Below are positions 9,623 to 18,703 of a stretch of DNA of 64,000 nucleotides, one piece after another. Every line of letters starts with the position of its first letter. Position 1 is the first letter of the stretch. Made by a program: the position numbers and the translations under genes. The DNA comes from Paenibacillus allorhizosphaerae (lineage in GTDB: Bacteria > Bacillota > Bacilli > Paenibacillales > NBRC-103111). The notes beneath the pieces were generated by a model. The model saw only the letters and a list, made by a program, of their open reading frames with translations, did no database searches and was not told where the DNA came from. Location: positions 310,001 to 374,000 of the forward strand of contig NZ_CAJVCE010000003.1 in NCBI RefSeq assembly GCF_910594985.1, given 5' to 3'.

Positions 9623-9660
9623 AAAAAGCCCTGCATCCGTCGCTAGGACCGTTGCAGGGC
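9623..9660 (-). terminator. Terminator of the 131-residue protein gene
   Basis: GCCCTGCA pairs with TGCAGGGC on the minus strand with a further CGGTCC-type inner pairing, followed by TTTTTAT. Confidence 0.85.
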
Positions 9661-9678
9661 ATCGTAACTTGTGCATGC

Positions 9679-10074
9679 TCACGTAAAAGCGTTCAATCCG
9701 CCGTATTTGGAAATGGCCAGCAGCAAATCTTTTTTGATCGGCAAAATGAACTGCGCCTTCTCGAGCCGAAATATCCCGCTGCGGTTGTGCAGCTCCGACT
9801 TGATGACGTAAATCCGGTAATGCTGCATGCCGGCATGCAGATTGACCATCTCGCTGCCCGCTTCCCGGCGATTGTTAAAGCTGATCGCACGCGAAGCAGC
9901 CGGCTGATCGAACGGGGTAATGCTTATAATATCTTCCAGCTTGATATAGTAATTGGCGTGCGGCTTCTGAAACACTAACTCCTTGGTGGACACCGTCAAT
10001 CCAAAGTCCCTCTTCTTATGGGAAATTTTCAAATCCCCCTCGAGGCCTTTGATCGTGATGAAATTTTCGTTCAT
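9679..10074 (-). CDS. Small soluble protein of unknown function
   Basis: 131 residues, charged, no signal peptide and no transmembrane segment. The alternation of short strands (FITIKGLEGDLKI, GLTVSTKELVFQK, NYYIKLEDIISITPF, HYRIYVIKSEL) followed by a C-terminal helix suggests a PH-like beta barrel, but this is only an impression; I do not recognise a family. Expression is well supported by an AGGAGGAAGG ribosome binding site and a clean terminator. It is not in an obvious operon with its neighbours. Confidence 0.75.
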   Translation of the reverse strand: MNENFITIKGLEGDLKISHKKRDFGLTVSTKELVFQKPHANYYIKLEDIISITPFDQPAASRAISFNNRREAGSEMVNLHAGMQHYRIYVIKSELHNRSGIFRLEKAQFILPIKKDLLLAISKYGGLNAFT

Positions 10075-10243
10075 CGTTCCTTCCTCCTCTTCTGGAGCTT
10101 ACGCAAACGGACGTTTGCCGTAAGCCCGAACGTTCGGAATCACGCGGCGCAAAGACATAGGAACAGCATACCACAAACCATGTCCCATCCGCTATAAACG
10201 ATTTCCGAATATCAGAGGAGGTGCCGCACGCACGAACGTTACG

Positions 10244-11059
10244 CTAAATCAGCGATTCCGCTCCGTCGATGAACAGCTCCGTGCCTGTAATGTGGCTGGC
10301 CGCATCGGAAGCGAGAAATGCCACAAGGTCGGCCACCTGCTCCGGCTGTCCCGGCGCATGCTCAAGCGGCTGGCTGCCTTCCGGGTATTTGACCGGGATT
10401 TTAATTTTATCGAGCTCCGGCGTCGGGTGCGTATTCTCGCTGATGTTCGTCTTGATCGAACCCGGACAAATGACGTTCACGCGAATTTTGTATCGGGCCA
10501 GCTCCAGCGCCGCCATCTTCGCAAATGCGACTTGTCCGGCCTTCGACGTGCTGTAAGCGGACATGCCGAAATTGGAGAAGACACGGCTGCCGTTAATCGA
10601 GCTGGTGATAATGATGCTGCCACCATTCTGTTTCATGTGCGGGATCGCGTGCTTGACGCAAAGAAACGTGCCTTTCAGGTTGACGAACAGCGTATGATCC
10701 CAATCTTCCGGTTTCATATCCTCGATCGGCGATAGAACGCCGTTGATGCCCGCATTCGCAAATACCGCATCGATCCGGCCCCATTGCTTCGCTGCGGCGT
10801 CGAAAGCCTGATGCACGCGATTCGGATCCGATACGTCGACGTCGGCGGTCATCACCTCGGCTTTCATGTCGGCGAGCTGCTGCTTCACTTGCTCCCTGCG
10901 TTCGTTTTTCAAATCGACAAGGCATACTTTCATTCCTTGCTGCGCGAGAGCGACCGCGGTGGCCCGGCCGATGCCCGAAGCGGCTCCAGTAACGACGGCA
11001 ACTTTATCCTTCAGCTCAGGAAGAACAATCCGGGGCTTCTGTAACGTTTGAACGGTCAT
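10244..11059 (-). CDS. Short-chain dehydrogenase/reductase
   Basis: 271 residues from the ATG at 11059 (GGAG eight bases upstream). Classical SDR features: cofactor loop TGAASGIG (24-31), D77-type DVDVSD, NAG (102-104), catalytic S153/S154 region and Y169-x3-K173 (YSTSK). The acidic residue after strand 2 (VDLKN) favours NAD over NADP. The C-terminus TGTELFIDGAES is also classical. It oxidises or reduces an alcohol/ketone that cannot be named from sequence. It is divergent from uridine kinase and apparently unrelated to it. Confidence 0.92.
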   Translation of the reverse strand: MTVQTLQKPRIVLPELKDKVAVVTGAASGIGRATAVALAQQGMKVCLVDLKNERREQVKQQLADMKAEVMTADVDVSDPNRVHQAFDAAAKQWGRIDAVFANAGINGVLSPIEDMKPEDWDHTLFVNLKGTFLCVKHAIPHMKQNGGSIIITSSINGSRVFSNFGMSAYSTSKAGQVAFAKMAALELARYKIRVNVICPGSIKTNISENTHPTPELDKIKIPVKYPEGSQPLEHAPGQPEQVADLVAFLASDAASHITGTELFIDGAESLI

Positions 11060-11229
11060 GATCAACACTCCTTGCTCCAGGTGGAATAAGTTTCGAATAC
11101 AAGCTTATTTTGCCTGAGCGGCGGGAAGATTATGTGAACGCGGGTGTTCCGCTCGTGTTGGGCATTCATTTGTGCTACAATACGATAATTGATGAGAGAT
11201 ATTTACATGCGGGAGGCATTATTTCAGTT

Positions 11230-11844
11230 ATGTTGATTATCGGCATTGCAGGCGGCACAGGCTCGGGCAAGACGACGGTGGCACGTTCCGTGATCGACCG
11301 GCTCGGTACGAATAAAGTTACATTCATATCCCAGGACAACTATTATAAAGATCATTCGCATCTTTCTATTACGGAGAGGGAAACGATCAATTACGACCAC
11401 CCGCTTGCATTCGATAACGCGCTGCTCCTTGAAAATTTGAAGGAATTGAAAAAAGGATCGACGGTGCAGGCGCCGGTGTACGATTTCGCAAATCACGCAC
11501 GCGCTGCAGGCCGCTCCATGGAGCTGAAGCCGAATAAAATCGTCATTATCGAAGGACTTCACGTGCTGTCGGACGAGCAGCTGCGCGACATTCTCGATAT
11601 CAAAGTTTTCGTGGATACCGACCCGGACGTCCGCATTTTACGCCGCGTGCTGCGCGATATTCACGAGCGCGGACGGTCGATTCAGTCCGTCTACGATCAA
11701 TATTTATTAACCGTCAAACCGATGCATGAAGCATTCATCGAGCCGTCAAAAAAATACGCCGACTTGATCATCCCCGAAGGCGGGCACAATGAAGTCGGCA
11801 TACAGCTGCTCTCGATATTGACCGAGAAATATTTAATGGCCTAA
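11230..11844 (+). CDS. udk: Uridine kinase
   Basis: 204 residues from the ATG at 11230, with GGGAGG about 13 bases upstream; the start matches the family, whose members begin just before the P-loop. P-loop GGTGSGKT (8-15), the ISQDNYYKD substrate block and NYDHP follow, as in bacterial Udk (about 210 residues). It phosphorylates uridine and cytidine in pyrimidine salvage, complementing the uracil permease upstream. Residues encoded in frame before this ATG show no conservation and are not included. Confidence 0.95.
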   Translation: MLIIGIAGGTGSGKTTVARSVIDRLGTNKVTFISQDNYYKDHSHLSITERETINYDHPLAFDNALLLENLKELKKGSTVQAPVYDFANHARAAGRSMELKPNKIVIIEGLHVLSDEQLRDILDIKVFVDTDPDVRILRRVLRDIHERGRSIQSVYDQYLLTVKPMHEAFIEPSKKYADLIIPEGGHNEVGIQLLSILTEKYLMA

Positions 11845-11861
11845 GCCAATTTAGCTTCAGC

Positions 11862-12596
11862 TTATTTCTTTTTGCGGTATACCCGCTCCGGCCGGCCAAC
11901 GTCGCCGTAAGACAAATCCGCCTGCAGTCGCCCTTCGGCGATGAGATGCTCCAGGTAGCGTCTGGCCGTCGAACGGCTGACGCCGACCCGTTTGGCCGTT
12001 TGTTCCGCCGTCAACGGCATTTCGGCTTCCAGCACGGCGTGAACGATTTTATCCAGCGTCAGCTTATCGATGCCTTTGGGCAGGGACACCGCGTTCCCTG
12101 AACTGGAGGCTTCTTTTTTGCCTGCTCCGTGCAGCAGCGCATCAATCTCCTCTTGGCTGACGCCGGCTTTTTCCTGGCGCAGGGTGAGCAATGTATGCTG
12201 GTACGCTTTGTACCGGAGTAGCGTTTCCTGCAGCCGGCTGAACAGCAGCGGCTTCATAATGTAATCGAACGCGCCGCCGCGCAGCGCTTCCCGGACGGCG
12301 TCCACTTCTTTAGCCGCCGTAATCATGATGACATCCGTCTGCCTGTGCTTTTGCCCGATCGTCCGCAGCAGTTCCAAGCCGCTCGTGTCCGGGAAATAAA
12401 TATCGAGCAGCACGAGATCCGGCTCCAGCACCTCAAGCGTCTCCAGTGCTTGCGCTTCATCCGTTGCGATGCCGACGACGCTGAAGCCGGGCACTTTCTC
12501 GACGAACCGGCGATTGATTTCGGCAATCCGTTCGTCGTCTTCAATAATCAGCACCCGCAGCACCGTTTCTTCCGCTTGCAGCGTAGACCCGCTCAT
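11862..12596 (-). CDS. Response regulator of the CitB/DcuR/MalR type
   Basis: 244 residues. The receiver domain (about 13-130) has the acidic pair D20-D21, phosphoacceptor D65 in LLDIYFPD and the conserved K115 (YIMKP). A linker leads to a C-terminal helix-turn-helix of about 50 residues (AEQTAKRVGVSRSTARRYLEHL). This is the class partnered with periplasmic-sensing citrate/C4-dicarboxylate kinases. It starts right after the kinase gene's stop, with GGGGGAGG as ribosome binding site. Probably activates the tct transport genes upstream in the same direction. Confidence 0.93.
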   Translation of the reverse strand: MSGSTLQAEETVLRVLIIEDDERIAEINRRFVEKVPGFSVVGIATDEAQALETLEVLEPDLVLLDIYFPDTSGLELLRTIGQKHRQTDVIMITAAKEVDAVREALRGGAFDYIMKPLLFSRLQETLLRYKAYQHTLLTLRQEKAGVSQEEIDALLHGAGKKEASSSGNAVSLPKGIDKLTLDKIVHAVLEAEMPLTAEQTAKRVGVSRSTARRYLEHLIAEGRLQADLSYGDVGRPERVYRKKK

Positions 12597-12599
12597 CTG

Positions 12600-14201
12600 T
12601 CATTCCTCCCCCACATCCGCCTTCTGTTTCGGAATGGACACGGAGAACACGGTGCCGCCAAGCGTCGACGGCTCGTGAAGAATGTGCCCGTTCAGCTTCT
12701 CGACCGCGTGCTTCACCAGCGACAACCCGATCCCCCGATGCTCGCCCGCTTTGCTTGAAACGCCTTTTTCGAACATGCGCTCCGCATAATCTTTGGCAAT
12801 GCCCGGCCCGTTATCCTCGCACTCGATGATCAAATCCTCCCCCAAATCCGTCAAAAACAAAGTGACGCGTTTCTCGCCCGTTTGCGGTGATTCGAGCAGC
12901 GCCTCCATAGCATTGTCGCACAAATTGCCGATGATCGTAACGAGCAAATCACGGTCGATCCATGCAGGAACGTCGCGGAACGTGCTTTCGGGGTCGATCT
13001 CGAAACGGATTTTCCGTTCCTGCGCATGGCTGTGCTTGCCGATGATCAGCCCGCCGATGACCGGATCGGGAATTTCCCGCATGATGAATTGAACGAGATT
13101 CTGATGCACATCCGTCTCGCGCGAGATCATCTCGACCGCCTCCTGATACGATTCGAGCTGAATCAACCCGGAGATGACGTACAGTTTGTTCGAATATTCA
13201 TGCGTCTGGGCACGCAGCGCTTCCGCGAACCGTTTCACCTGCGATAATTCTTCTGCAAGCCGGAACAGCTCCGACTTGCTGCGGAAGCTGGCGACCGCGC
13301 CGATCACTTCGCCTTGCCTGCCCATAATCGGCACCCGGTTCGCCACGACCTCCTGCTCGCCGATCAGCATCACTTCGTCAAAATGCGCCTGCCCCGACTG
13401 CATCACTTCCAGCAGCTTGGTCGACGGGACGTATTCGACAATCGGACGGCCGATCAAATCCGTATCGTCCGGCAAATCCAAAATGTTCAGCGTTTCCTGA
13501 TTGGCCATTGTGATGCGGCCTTCCCGATTTACCGCGAGGATTGCTTCGCGGATCGATTGCAGCACCGCTTTTTTCTCCGTATATAGCAACCCGATCTGCT
13601 CCGGTTCCAGCCCGTGAATCGAACGCCGCACGCCGCGTGCGATCAAGACGGCGCCGCCCATCCCGAGCAGCAGCGCGAAGATGCCGATCAGCATGACTTT
13701 ATCCTGGTATATATCGTCCCAGCGTTCGATATCTTCCAGCAAAAATCCGACCGAGACGATCCCGATCACATCGCCCTGTTTGGAAAGAACGGGCACTTTC
13801 CCGCGAATCGCCGGCCCGAGCGACCCTTCCGCCTTGGAAATGATCGAATGCCCTTCCAGCACCGGGCCGTTGTCGCCGCCGACCATTTCTTTGCCGATCC
13901 GGTCGGGCAGCGGGTGAGCATACCGGATGCCTTCCCTGTTGCCGACGACAATATACTCGGCCCCCGTCCTAAGGCGAATTTCTTCGGCAAGCGGCTGAAT
14001 GACCGCAGAAGGTTCCGGCCGGTTAAACGCGTCCCTCAGCTCCGGCAGCCCGGCTACGGTCTCGGCGACGGACAGCGCACGTTTGCCGGTCGTCTCTTCC
14101 ATCATGGTCAGGAGAACATACTGCACGATAGCGCCGACAACGCTCAGTACGAAAAACAACAAGGAACATATGAGCACGATCAGTTTGGTTTGAAGGCGCA
14201 T
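12600..14201 (-). CDS. CitA/DcuS-type sensor histidine kinase
   Basis: 533 residues. Membrane segments at about 7-30 and 168-190 flank an extracytoplasmic PAS-like (PDC) sensor domain containing the AEYIVVGNREGIRYAHP block typical of citrate/malate sensors. A cytoplasmic PAS domain (about 210-330) is followed by the H-box with H334 (AQTHEYSNKL) and an ATPase domain with N-box NLCDNAMEAL and G-box EDNGPGI. It should sense an external carboxylate and phosphorylate the adjacent regulator. The gene lies downstream of tctCBA and is separated from it by a hairpin, so it may be transcribed both with and without the transporter. Confidence 0.93.
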   Translation of the reverse strand: MRLQTKLIVLICSLLFFVLSVVGAIVQYVLLTMMEETTGKRALSVAETVAGLPELRDAFNRPEPSAVIQPLAEEIRLRTGAEYIVVGNREGIRYAHPLPDRIGKEMVGGDNGPVLEGHSIISKAEGSLGPAIRGKVPVLSKQGDVIGIVSVGFLLEDIERWDDIYQDKVMLIGIFALLLGMGGAVLIARGVRRSIHGLEPEQIGLLYTEKKAVLQSIREAILAVNREGRITMANQETLNILDLPDDTDLIGRPIVEYVPSTKLLEVMQSGQAHFDEVMLIGEQEVVANRVPIMGRQGEVIGAVASFRSKSELFRLAEELSQVKRFAEALRAQTHEYSNKLYVISGLIQLESYQEAVEMISRETDVHQNLVQFIMREIPDPVIGGLIIGKHSHAQERKIRFEIDPESTFRDVPAWIDRDLLVTIIGNLCDNAMEALLESPQTGEKRVTLFLTDLGEDLIIECEDNGPGIAKDYAERMFEKGVSSKAGEHRGIGLSLVKHAVEKLNGHILHEPSTLGGTVFSVSIPKQKADVGEE

Positions 14202-14307
14202 TCTGAGGCGAGTGCCCCCCTTTCATGCTTGTCATGTATAATATATACCGAAAGAGACGCTGCAACAAATACGCGCAAGCAAGGCATGCTTTCCGTCCGC
14301 TGCACGA

Positions 14308-14337
14308 AAACCCATCTCCGGCAGCGGAGACGGGTTT
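14308..14337 (-). terminator. Hairpin between tctA and the sensor kinase gene
   Basis: AAACCCGTCTCCG pairs with CGGAGATGGGTTT (13 positions, one G-U type mismatch) with a four-base loop. The T tract after it is short (TTTTC), so it may be a leaky terminator or an RNA-stability element. Confidence 0.6.
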
Positions 14338-14351
14338 CGATGACGCAACGA

Positions 14352-15878
14352 TCAGCCTTCCTCGTTCACAAGCACTTTTTTGCCCTTCAGCTTCAGCACG
14401 AGCGGAATAAGCACCCACAGCAAGCCGATGATAAGGAAAATGACGGAAATCGGTTTTTGCAAAAAGATCATAAAATCGCCGTTCGAAATCGTCAGCGCCC
14501 GGCGCATATTGTTTTCCATCATCGGACCGAGGATCAGGCCGAGCACGAGCGGCGCGAGCGGAAAATCGTGCTTCGGCAAATAATAACCGACAAGCCCGCA
14601 AATCATGATCAGCATCAAATCGAAGGTCGAATATTGCACCGCGTACACGCCGAATACGGAGAAAACGATGATCAGCGGCAGCAAATATTTGGCCGGCGTC
14701 TCAATCACTTTGGCGAATACTTTTACGAGCGGCATATTAAGAATGAGCAGCATCAAGTTGCCGACGAACATGCTGGCGATGACGCCCCAGGCAAGCTGCG
14801 GATGATCGGAAAACAGCAGCGGACCCGGTTGAATGTTGTACATGATAAATGCACCCATCATAATCGCCGTCGTTCCCGAAGACGGGATGCCGAGCGTCAG
14901 CAGCGGAATCATCGCTCCGCCTGCAGCGGCGTTATTCGCCGACTCCGGTCCGGCTACGCCTTCAATGGCGCCTTTGCCGAACTTCTCGGGTTGCTTGCTT
15001 GATTTCTTCTCCACAATATAGGAAAAGAACGAAGCCAGAATCGCCCCAGCGCCGGGTAGCAGCCCGATGAAAAAGCCGAGCAGCGATCCGCGGGCAATCG
15101 GTGCCGCGCTATCTTTCAAGTCTTGTTTTGTAGGTAAAATACGGCTGATTTTAGCGATCTCGCCTTCGTTTTTGTCCCGTTCGAGAATCGTTTTGAACAC
15201 TTCGCCCAAAGCAAACGTACCGACCGCGATCGTCAAAAATTCAAATCCCTGGAACAGTTCCGGAATATCATACGTGAACCGCGCGACGCCGGAAACGTTA
15301 TCGATCCCTACGGTTGCGAGCAGCAGCCCGGTACCTGTCATGATGAGCGATTTGGTCATCGATTTGCCGGCCAAACCGCTAATGGCCAGCAGCCCAAGAA
15401 TCATCAACGAAAAATATTCCGCCGGGCCGAATTTGATCGCAACGGCCGATAGCGGCTGCGCGAGGAAAATCAAACCGATCAGCGACACAAGTCCGGCCGC
15501 GAACGACCCGATGGCCGCAATGGCGAGCGCCGCCCCGGCTCTGCCCTGTTTGGCCATCTGGTAGCCGTCAAGCGCCGTGACGACGGAAGAAGATTCCCCC
15601 GGCGTATTGAGCAGGATCGACGTTGTCGAACCGCCGTACATCGCCCCGTAATATACGCCGGCGAGCAGAATGATCGAGCTGGTCGCCGCTTCTTCCGCAC
15701 CCAATCCGGCGGTCAGCGAGGCCGTTACCGGAATCAGCAGCGCCACGCCGCTCATCGGCCCGATCCCCGGCAATACCCCGACCACCGTTCCGATCAGCAC
15801 GCCGAAAAATACGAACAAGATGTTATGCCACTGCGCCGCAGTAGCCAAGCCGTGAAGTAAATAATCCAGTGTGCCCAT
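14352..15878 (-). CDS. tctA: Tripartite tricarboxylate transporter large membrane subunit TctA
   Basis: 508 residues from the ATG at 15878. AGGAGG sits six bases before it and overlaps the tctB stop codon, showing translational coupling. About 12 hydrophobic segments; the TctA signatures [37 protein letters not shown] and the second-repeat [15 protein letters not shown] are present. Together with TctB it forms the sodium- or proton-coupled channel fed by the TctC binding protein, importing citrate or related carboxylates. Confidence 0.95.
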   Translation of the reverse strand: MGTLDYLLHGLATAAQWHNILFVFFGVLIGTVVGVLPGIGPMSGVALLIPVTASLTAGLGAEEAATSSIILLAGVYYGAMYGGSTTSILLNTPGESSSVVTALDGYQMAKQGRAGAALAIAAIGSFAAGLVSLIGLIFLAQPLSAVAIKFGPAEYFSLMILGLLAISGLAGKSMTKSLIMTGTGLLLATVGIDNVSGVARFTYDIPELFQGFEFLTIAVGTFALGEVFKTILERDKNEGEIAKISRILPTKQDLKDSAAPIARGSLLGFFIGLLPGAGAILASFFSYIVEKKSSKQPEKFGKGAIEGVAGPESANNAAAGGAMIPLLTLGIPSSGTTAIMMGAFIMYNIQPGPLLFSDHPQLAWGVIASMFVGNLMLLILNMPLVKVFAKVIETPAKYLLPLIIVFSVFGVYAVQYSTFDLMLIMICGLVGYYLPKHDFPLAPLVLGLILGPMMENNMRRALTISNGDFMIFLQKPISVIFLIIGLLWVLIPLVLKLKGKKVLVNEEG

Positions 15879-15888
15879 GTTCAACCTC

Positions 15889-16350
15889 CTACGATAAGCC
15901 TAACCATGCTGGAAATCCGGGCAACGTGCCGTCCATCACTTCGACGAACAAATAATAAACGCCGAGCGAAAATCCTAGCGAAATGAGTAGCGATTTCCAC
16001 ACTTTTCCCCGCTCCATCGTTTGAAATCCAATCATCAGGAAGAGAAAGGTGGAAATGACGAACCCGATATCTTCAAGAAAAAACGCATACAGAACCGCTG
16101 CGGCAAAAATAATGCCGAATCGCTTATAGTCGAGATTTTGCTTCTGCTTCTCCCGCTGCTTGTAGCGGAACGTCTCGTAAATCAACCGAACGCTCATGAG
16201 TGTAACGAACAGCCCCAAAGCGAACGGAAATACATTCGCCCCGACATTGCTGCCGTATGAACTTTGAGTTAGTTTCTGGCTTTCAATCATAAACGCCGCA
16301 CCGATGGCGAGAAAAACGATGCCGGCATAGCGATCAAACGTTTTGTTCAA
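15889..16350 (-). CDS. tctB: Tripartite tricarboxylate transporter small membrane subunit TctB
   Basis: 153 residues with four hydrophobic segments, as expected for the TctB/DUF1468 family. The start codon is TTG at 16350 with AAGGAGGG nine bases upstream. The C-terminal half (GFVISTFLFLMIGFQTMERGK) is typical of the family. It lies between tctC and tctA in the usual gene order. Confidence 0.9.
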   Translation of the reverse strand: MNKTFDRYAGIVFLAIGAAFMIESQKLTQSSYGSNVGANVFPFALGLFVTLMSVRLIYETFRYKQREKQKQNLDYKRFGIIFAAAVLYAFFLEDIGFVISTFLFLMIGFQTMERGKVWKSLLISLGFSLGVYYLFVEVMDGTLPGFPAWLGLS

Positions 16351-16411
16351 CGGTAGTCCCTCCTTACTGTTGCCGGTACAAAAACTTGCTTTGTAACTGA
16401 CCTAAGCATAA

Positions 16412-16437
16412 GAGGGAGAAGAAACGTCTCCTCCCTC
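16412..16437 (-). other. Intercistronic hairpin between tctC and tctB
   Basis: On the minus strand an 11-pair stem (GAGGGAGGAGA with TCTTCTCCCTC, one G-U) closes a four-base loop and is not followed by a T run. Hairpins at this place commonly protect the binding-protein message so that it is made in excess over the membrane subunits. Confidence 0.55.
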
Positions 16438-16448
16438 CGATCCTTCAG

Positions 16449-17510
16449 CTACTTCTGCATCCCGAGTGCGGTCAGCATATCTTTAATTAACGTTTCTTGC
16501 TGGCCCAGATACGTTTGGAAGTCGGCGCCGCTCTTGTAGTCGCTTTCCCAATTATTCGTTTGCAGCTCTTTTTTCCACTGCTCGCTCTCGGAAAGCTTCT
16601 TCAGCGTGCCGTCCCAGAACTTCTTCGCGTCCGCGCTCATCTCTTTCGGTCCGAAGATACCGCGCCAGATCAAGAATTCTGCGTCAACGCCCTGTTCCTT
16701 CATCGTCGGCACATCTTTCATGCTGCCGCTCAAACGCTGAGGAGCCGCGATACCGAGCACTTTAATTTTGCCCGCTTTCAAGTATTGGTCGAGGGAAGAA
16801 GCGTCCGTGCCGATAACGTCGGCATTGCCGCCAAGCAGCGCTGTCAGCGCTTCGCCGCCCCCATCGTAAGATACGTATTTCACCTTCTTCGGATCAACGC
16901 CGAACTTATACGCCGGAAGAATGGCAACGAGGTGATCCATAGAACCCGGCGCAGAGCCGCCGGCAACCGTAATTTTCGATGGATCCGCTTTCAAATCGTT
17001 CAGCAGCGATTTCAGGTCGTTGTATTTGGAGTTGGCCGATACGGCAATCGCCCCGTAATCTTTGGTCAATTGAGCGAGCGGCGTGGAATCTTTGTAGCCG
17101 TACGGGCTATTTCCTTCTTTTTTCAGGTTGTTGATTAAGATCGGCGGCGAGCTGACGAACAGTTTGTAATCGTCTTTCTTATCTTTCGTCGCATATTCGG
17201 CCATGAAGACAGCCCCGCCTCCGCCCGGTTTGTTTTCCACAGTGACTGGTTTTTCCACCAGCTTCGCGTCGGACAGCGTTTTGGCGATCGCTCTAGCGGT
17301 CAAATCCCATCCGCCACCCGCACCGGAAGGCGCTACGATACTAAGCGGCTTTTCCGGATACTTGGAAGCGCTTGCCGAAGAGCCCGAAGCAGCTCCGCCC
17401 TCTTTGGCATTGGGTGCGGAACCCCCTGCGCCGCATGCGGTCAAACTGAGTGCCAGTACGCCGGCCAGCGCCATTTTCCAGGAATGAGCAGATAACGTTT
17501 TCAATTTCAT
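16449..17510 (-). CDS. tctC: Tripartite tricarboxylate transporter binding lipoprotein TctC
   Basis: 353 residues. Signal sequence with lipobox L-T-A-C26, so anchored to the outer face of the membrane. The TctC/BugE family is recognised by YPEKPLSIVAPSGAGGGWDLTAR after the signal and by the SSPPILINN and PTMKEQG blocks. It binds a carboxylate (citrate-like) outside the cell and hands it to TctAB. GGGAGG precedes the ATG by nine bases. Confidence 0.95.
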   Translation of the reverse strand: MKLKTLSAHSWKMALAGVLALSLTACGAGGSAPNAKEGGAASGSSASASKYPEKPLSIVAPSGAGGGWDLTARAIAKTLSDAKLVEKPVTVENKPGGGGAVFMAEYATKDKKDDYKLFVSSPPILINNLKKEGNSPYGYKDSTPLAQLTKDYGAIAVSANSKYNDLKSLLNDLKADPSKITVAGGSAPGSMDHLVAILPAYKFGVDPKKVKYVSYDGGGEALTALLGGNADVIGTDASSLDQYLKAGKIKVLGIAAPQRLSGSMKDVPTMKEQGVDAEFLIWRGIFGPKEMSADAKKFWDGTLKKLSESEQWKKELQTNNWESDYKSGADFQTYLGQQETLIKDMLTALGMQK

Positions 17511-17554
17511 ATAATGAGACCTCCCGTGAATAAATAAGTTGACGTATTCTTTCT

Positions 17555-17568
17555 TGTTAGCGCTTTCT
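17555..17568 (-). promoter_or_regulatory. Candidate CcpA (cre) site upstream of tctC
   Basis: The minus strand reads AGAAAGCGCTAACA, matching 13 of 14 positions of the cre consensus TGWAANCGNTNWCA (only the first T differs). It lies about 45 bases before the tctC start, a position where CcpA would repress transcription when glucose is present, as known for citrate uptake in bacilli. Confidence 0.5.
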
Positions 17569-17683
17569 CTATCGCTTTGTCATTGTAGCACCGCCCCGGC
17601 GGACTCGCATAGCTTATGAGCATAAGTTGAATAAGTGGTCATTTTGCGAATAAAGTTCATTTTGTTCACGGACATTCGCGCAC

Positions 17684-17729
17684 AAAAAAAGCTCTCCGGC
17701 AGCGATGATCGGCATCGTTGCGGAAAGCT
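17684..17729 (-). terminator. Terminator of the polysaccharide deacetylase gene
   Basis: Imperfect stem AGCTTTCCGCAACGAT / ATCGCTGCCGGAGAGCT on the minus strand, followed by seven T. Confidence 0.85.
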
Positions 17730-17760
17730 GTTCTTCTGAATGGTTGGCGGCTTTATAGGC

Positions 17761-18570
17761 CTACTTTGATGATTCCAAGGCGATTTGGGCGCCGCCCGGA
17801 ACCTCCACCTCACGACCATCCACCTGCAGCCACACTGATTGGACGGATGGATTATATACAAAACTTGACGCTGCGGAAAACTGCAAAAGGCGAAACGCTT
17901 TCATATAATCGACGATTTCAATATTCGTAGCGTACCAAATATCTTCCCGGCCTCCGATATATTCGCAGAACGATTCGATCAAATCCCAGTTATTGTCGTT
18001 GTCAAATTCATAGCTGTGGCCCCAAACGTACATCATGTATAAATACTGGCGCTTGTTTAGGCTTACGAACTGCTCCGCCAAGCGCATCAAATCGCGCTTA
18101 TGGTGGCAAGTCGGTTTCCACTCGAACCAGTCGTCGGGCATCGAGAAATTTCCGGTCGCCTCCACGACACGCGAATATTCGAATCCCAGGAACGGCAGCA
18201 GCTCTTTGATGTATCGGTTGTATGATCCGTTCGGATAAGATAACCCTCTCACCGTGTATTGAACGATGCTTTCCAATTGCTTGCGGTCCTGAAAAAGCTC
18301 CTCTACGAGCTGCTCTTTCGGGCTTCTGGCTATCGTCGGATGCGTTATCGTATGCGCGGCGACTTCATGCCCCTGATACAGCTCCGCCGTTTCGTCCGCC
18401 GACAGCCGATCCCCATTCCCCAGCAAGCCGGAATTGATATGGAATGTTCCTTTCATCCGGTGCTTGTTGAAAATTTCAACTAGCCGCTTGTCCGCGGCTC
18501 TTCCGTCATCGTAACTTAATGTCAGCACTTTATGCTTTCCGCCCGGGAAGGCGACGATCACTTTCGGCAA
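17761..18570 (-). CDS. Polysaccharide deacetylase (NodB-like, carbohydrate esterase 4 type)
   Basis: About 269 residues. The NodB homology motifs are visible: the catalytic/metal acidic pair in SYDDG (about residue 21) and the metal histidines in HTITH (about 73-77), followed by GLSYPNGSYN. No signal peptide is visible, so the enzyme would be cytoplasmic, which is unusual for the class and suggests action on a small sugar or intermediate. The start is uncertain: TTG at 18570 has GAGG eight bases before it; a GTG three codons earlier is too close to that site. It is downstream of the FGGY and ROK sugar-kinase genes on the same strand. Confidence 0.85.
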   Translation of the reverse strand: MPKVIVAFPGGKHKVLTLSYDDGRAADKRLVEIFNKHRMKGTFHINSGLLGNGDRLSADETAELYQGHEVAAHTITHPTIARSPKEQLVEELFQDRKQLESIVQYTVRGLSYPNGSYNRYIKELLPFLGFEYSRVVEATGNFSMPDDWFEWKPTCHHKRDLMRLAEQFVSLNKRQYLYMMYVWGHSYEFDNDNNWDLIESFCEYIGGREDIWYATNIEIVDYMKAFRLLQFSAASSFVYNPSVQSVWLQVDGREVEVPGGAQIALESSK

Positions 18571-18703
18571 TGTCAACACCTCATCGAAATAATTTTCTTT
18601 GCCTCACGCATTAGAATATTGCTTGGCGAACGGCTATCCCCCCAAGCTGCGACGCTCCGGGCTCTGTTACGATGATACTCTGCTGCTCTGATCGGTAACT
18701 TTC

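Noticed and set aside
9373..9636. 87-codon minus-strand frame upstream of the SLH gene
   Set aside because: It starts inside the terminator of the neighbouring gene, has no ribosome binding site and has an Arg/Ser-rich composition typical of chance frames.
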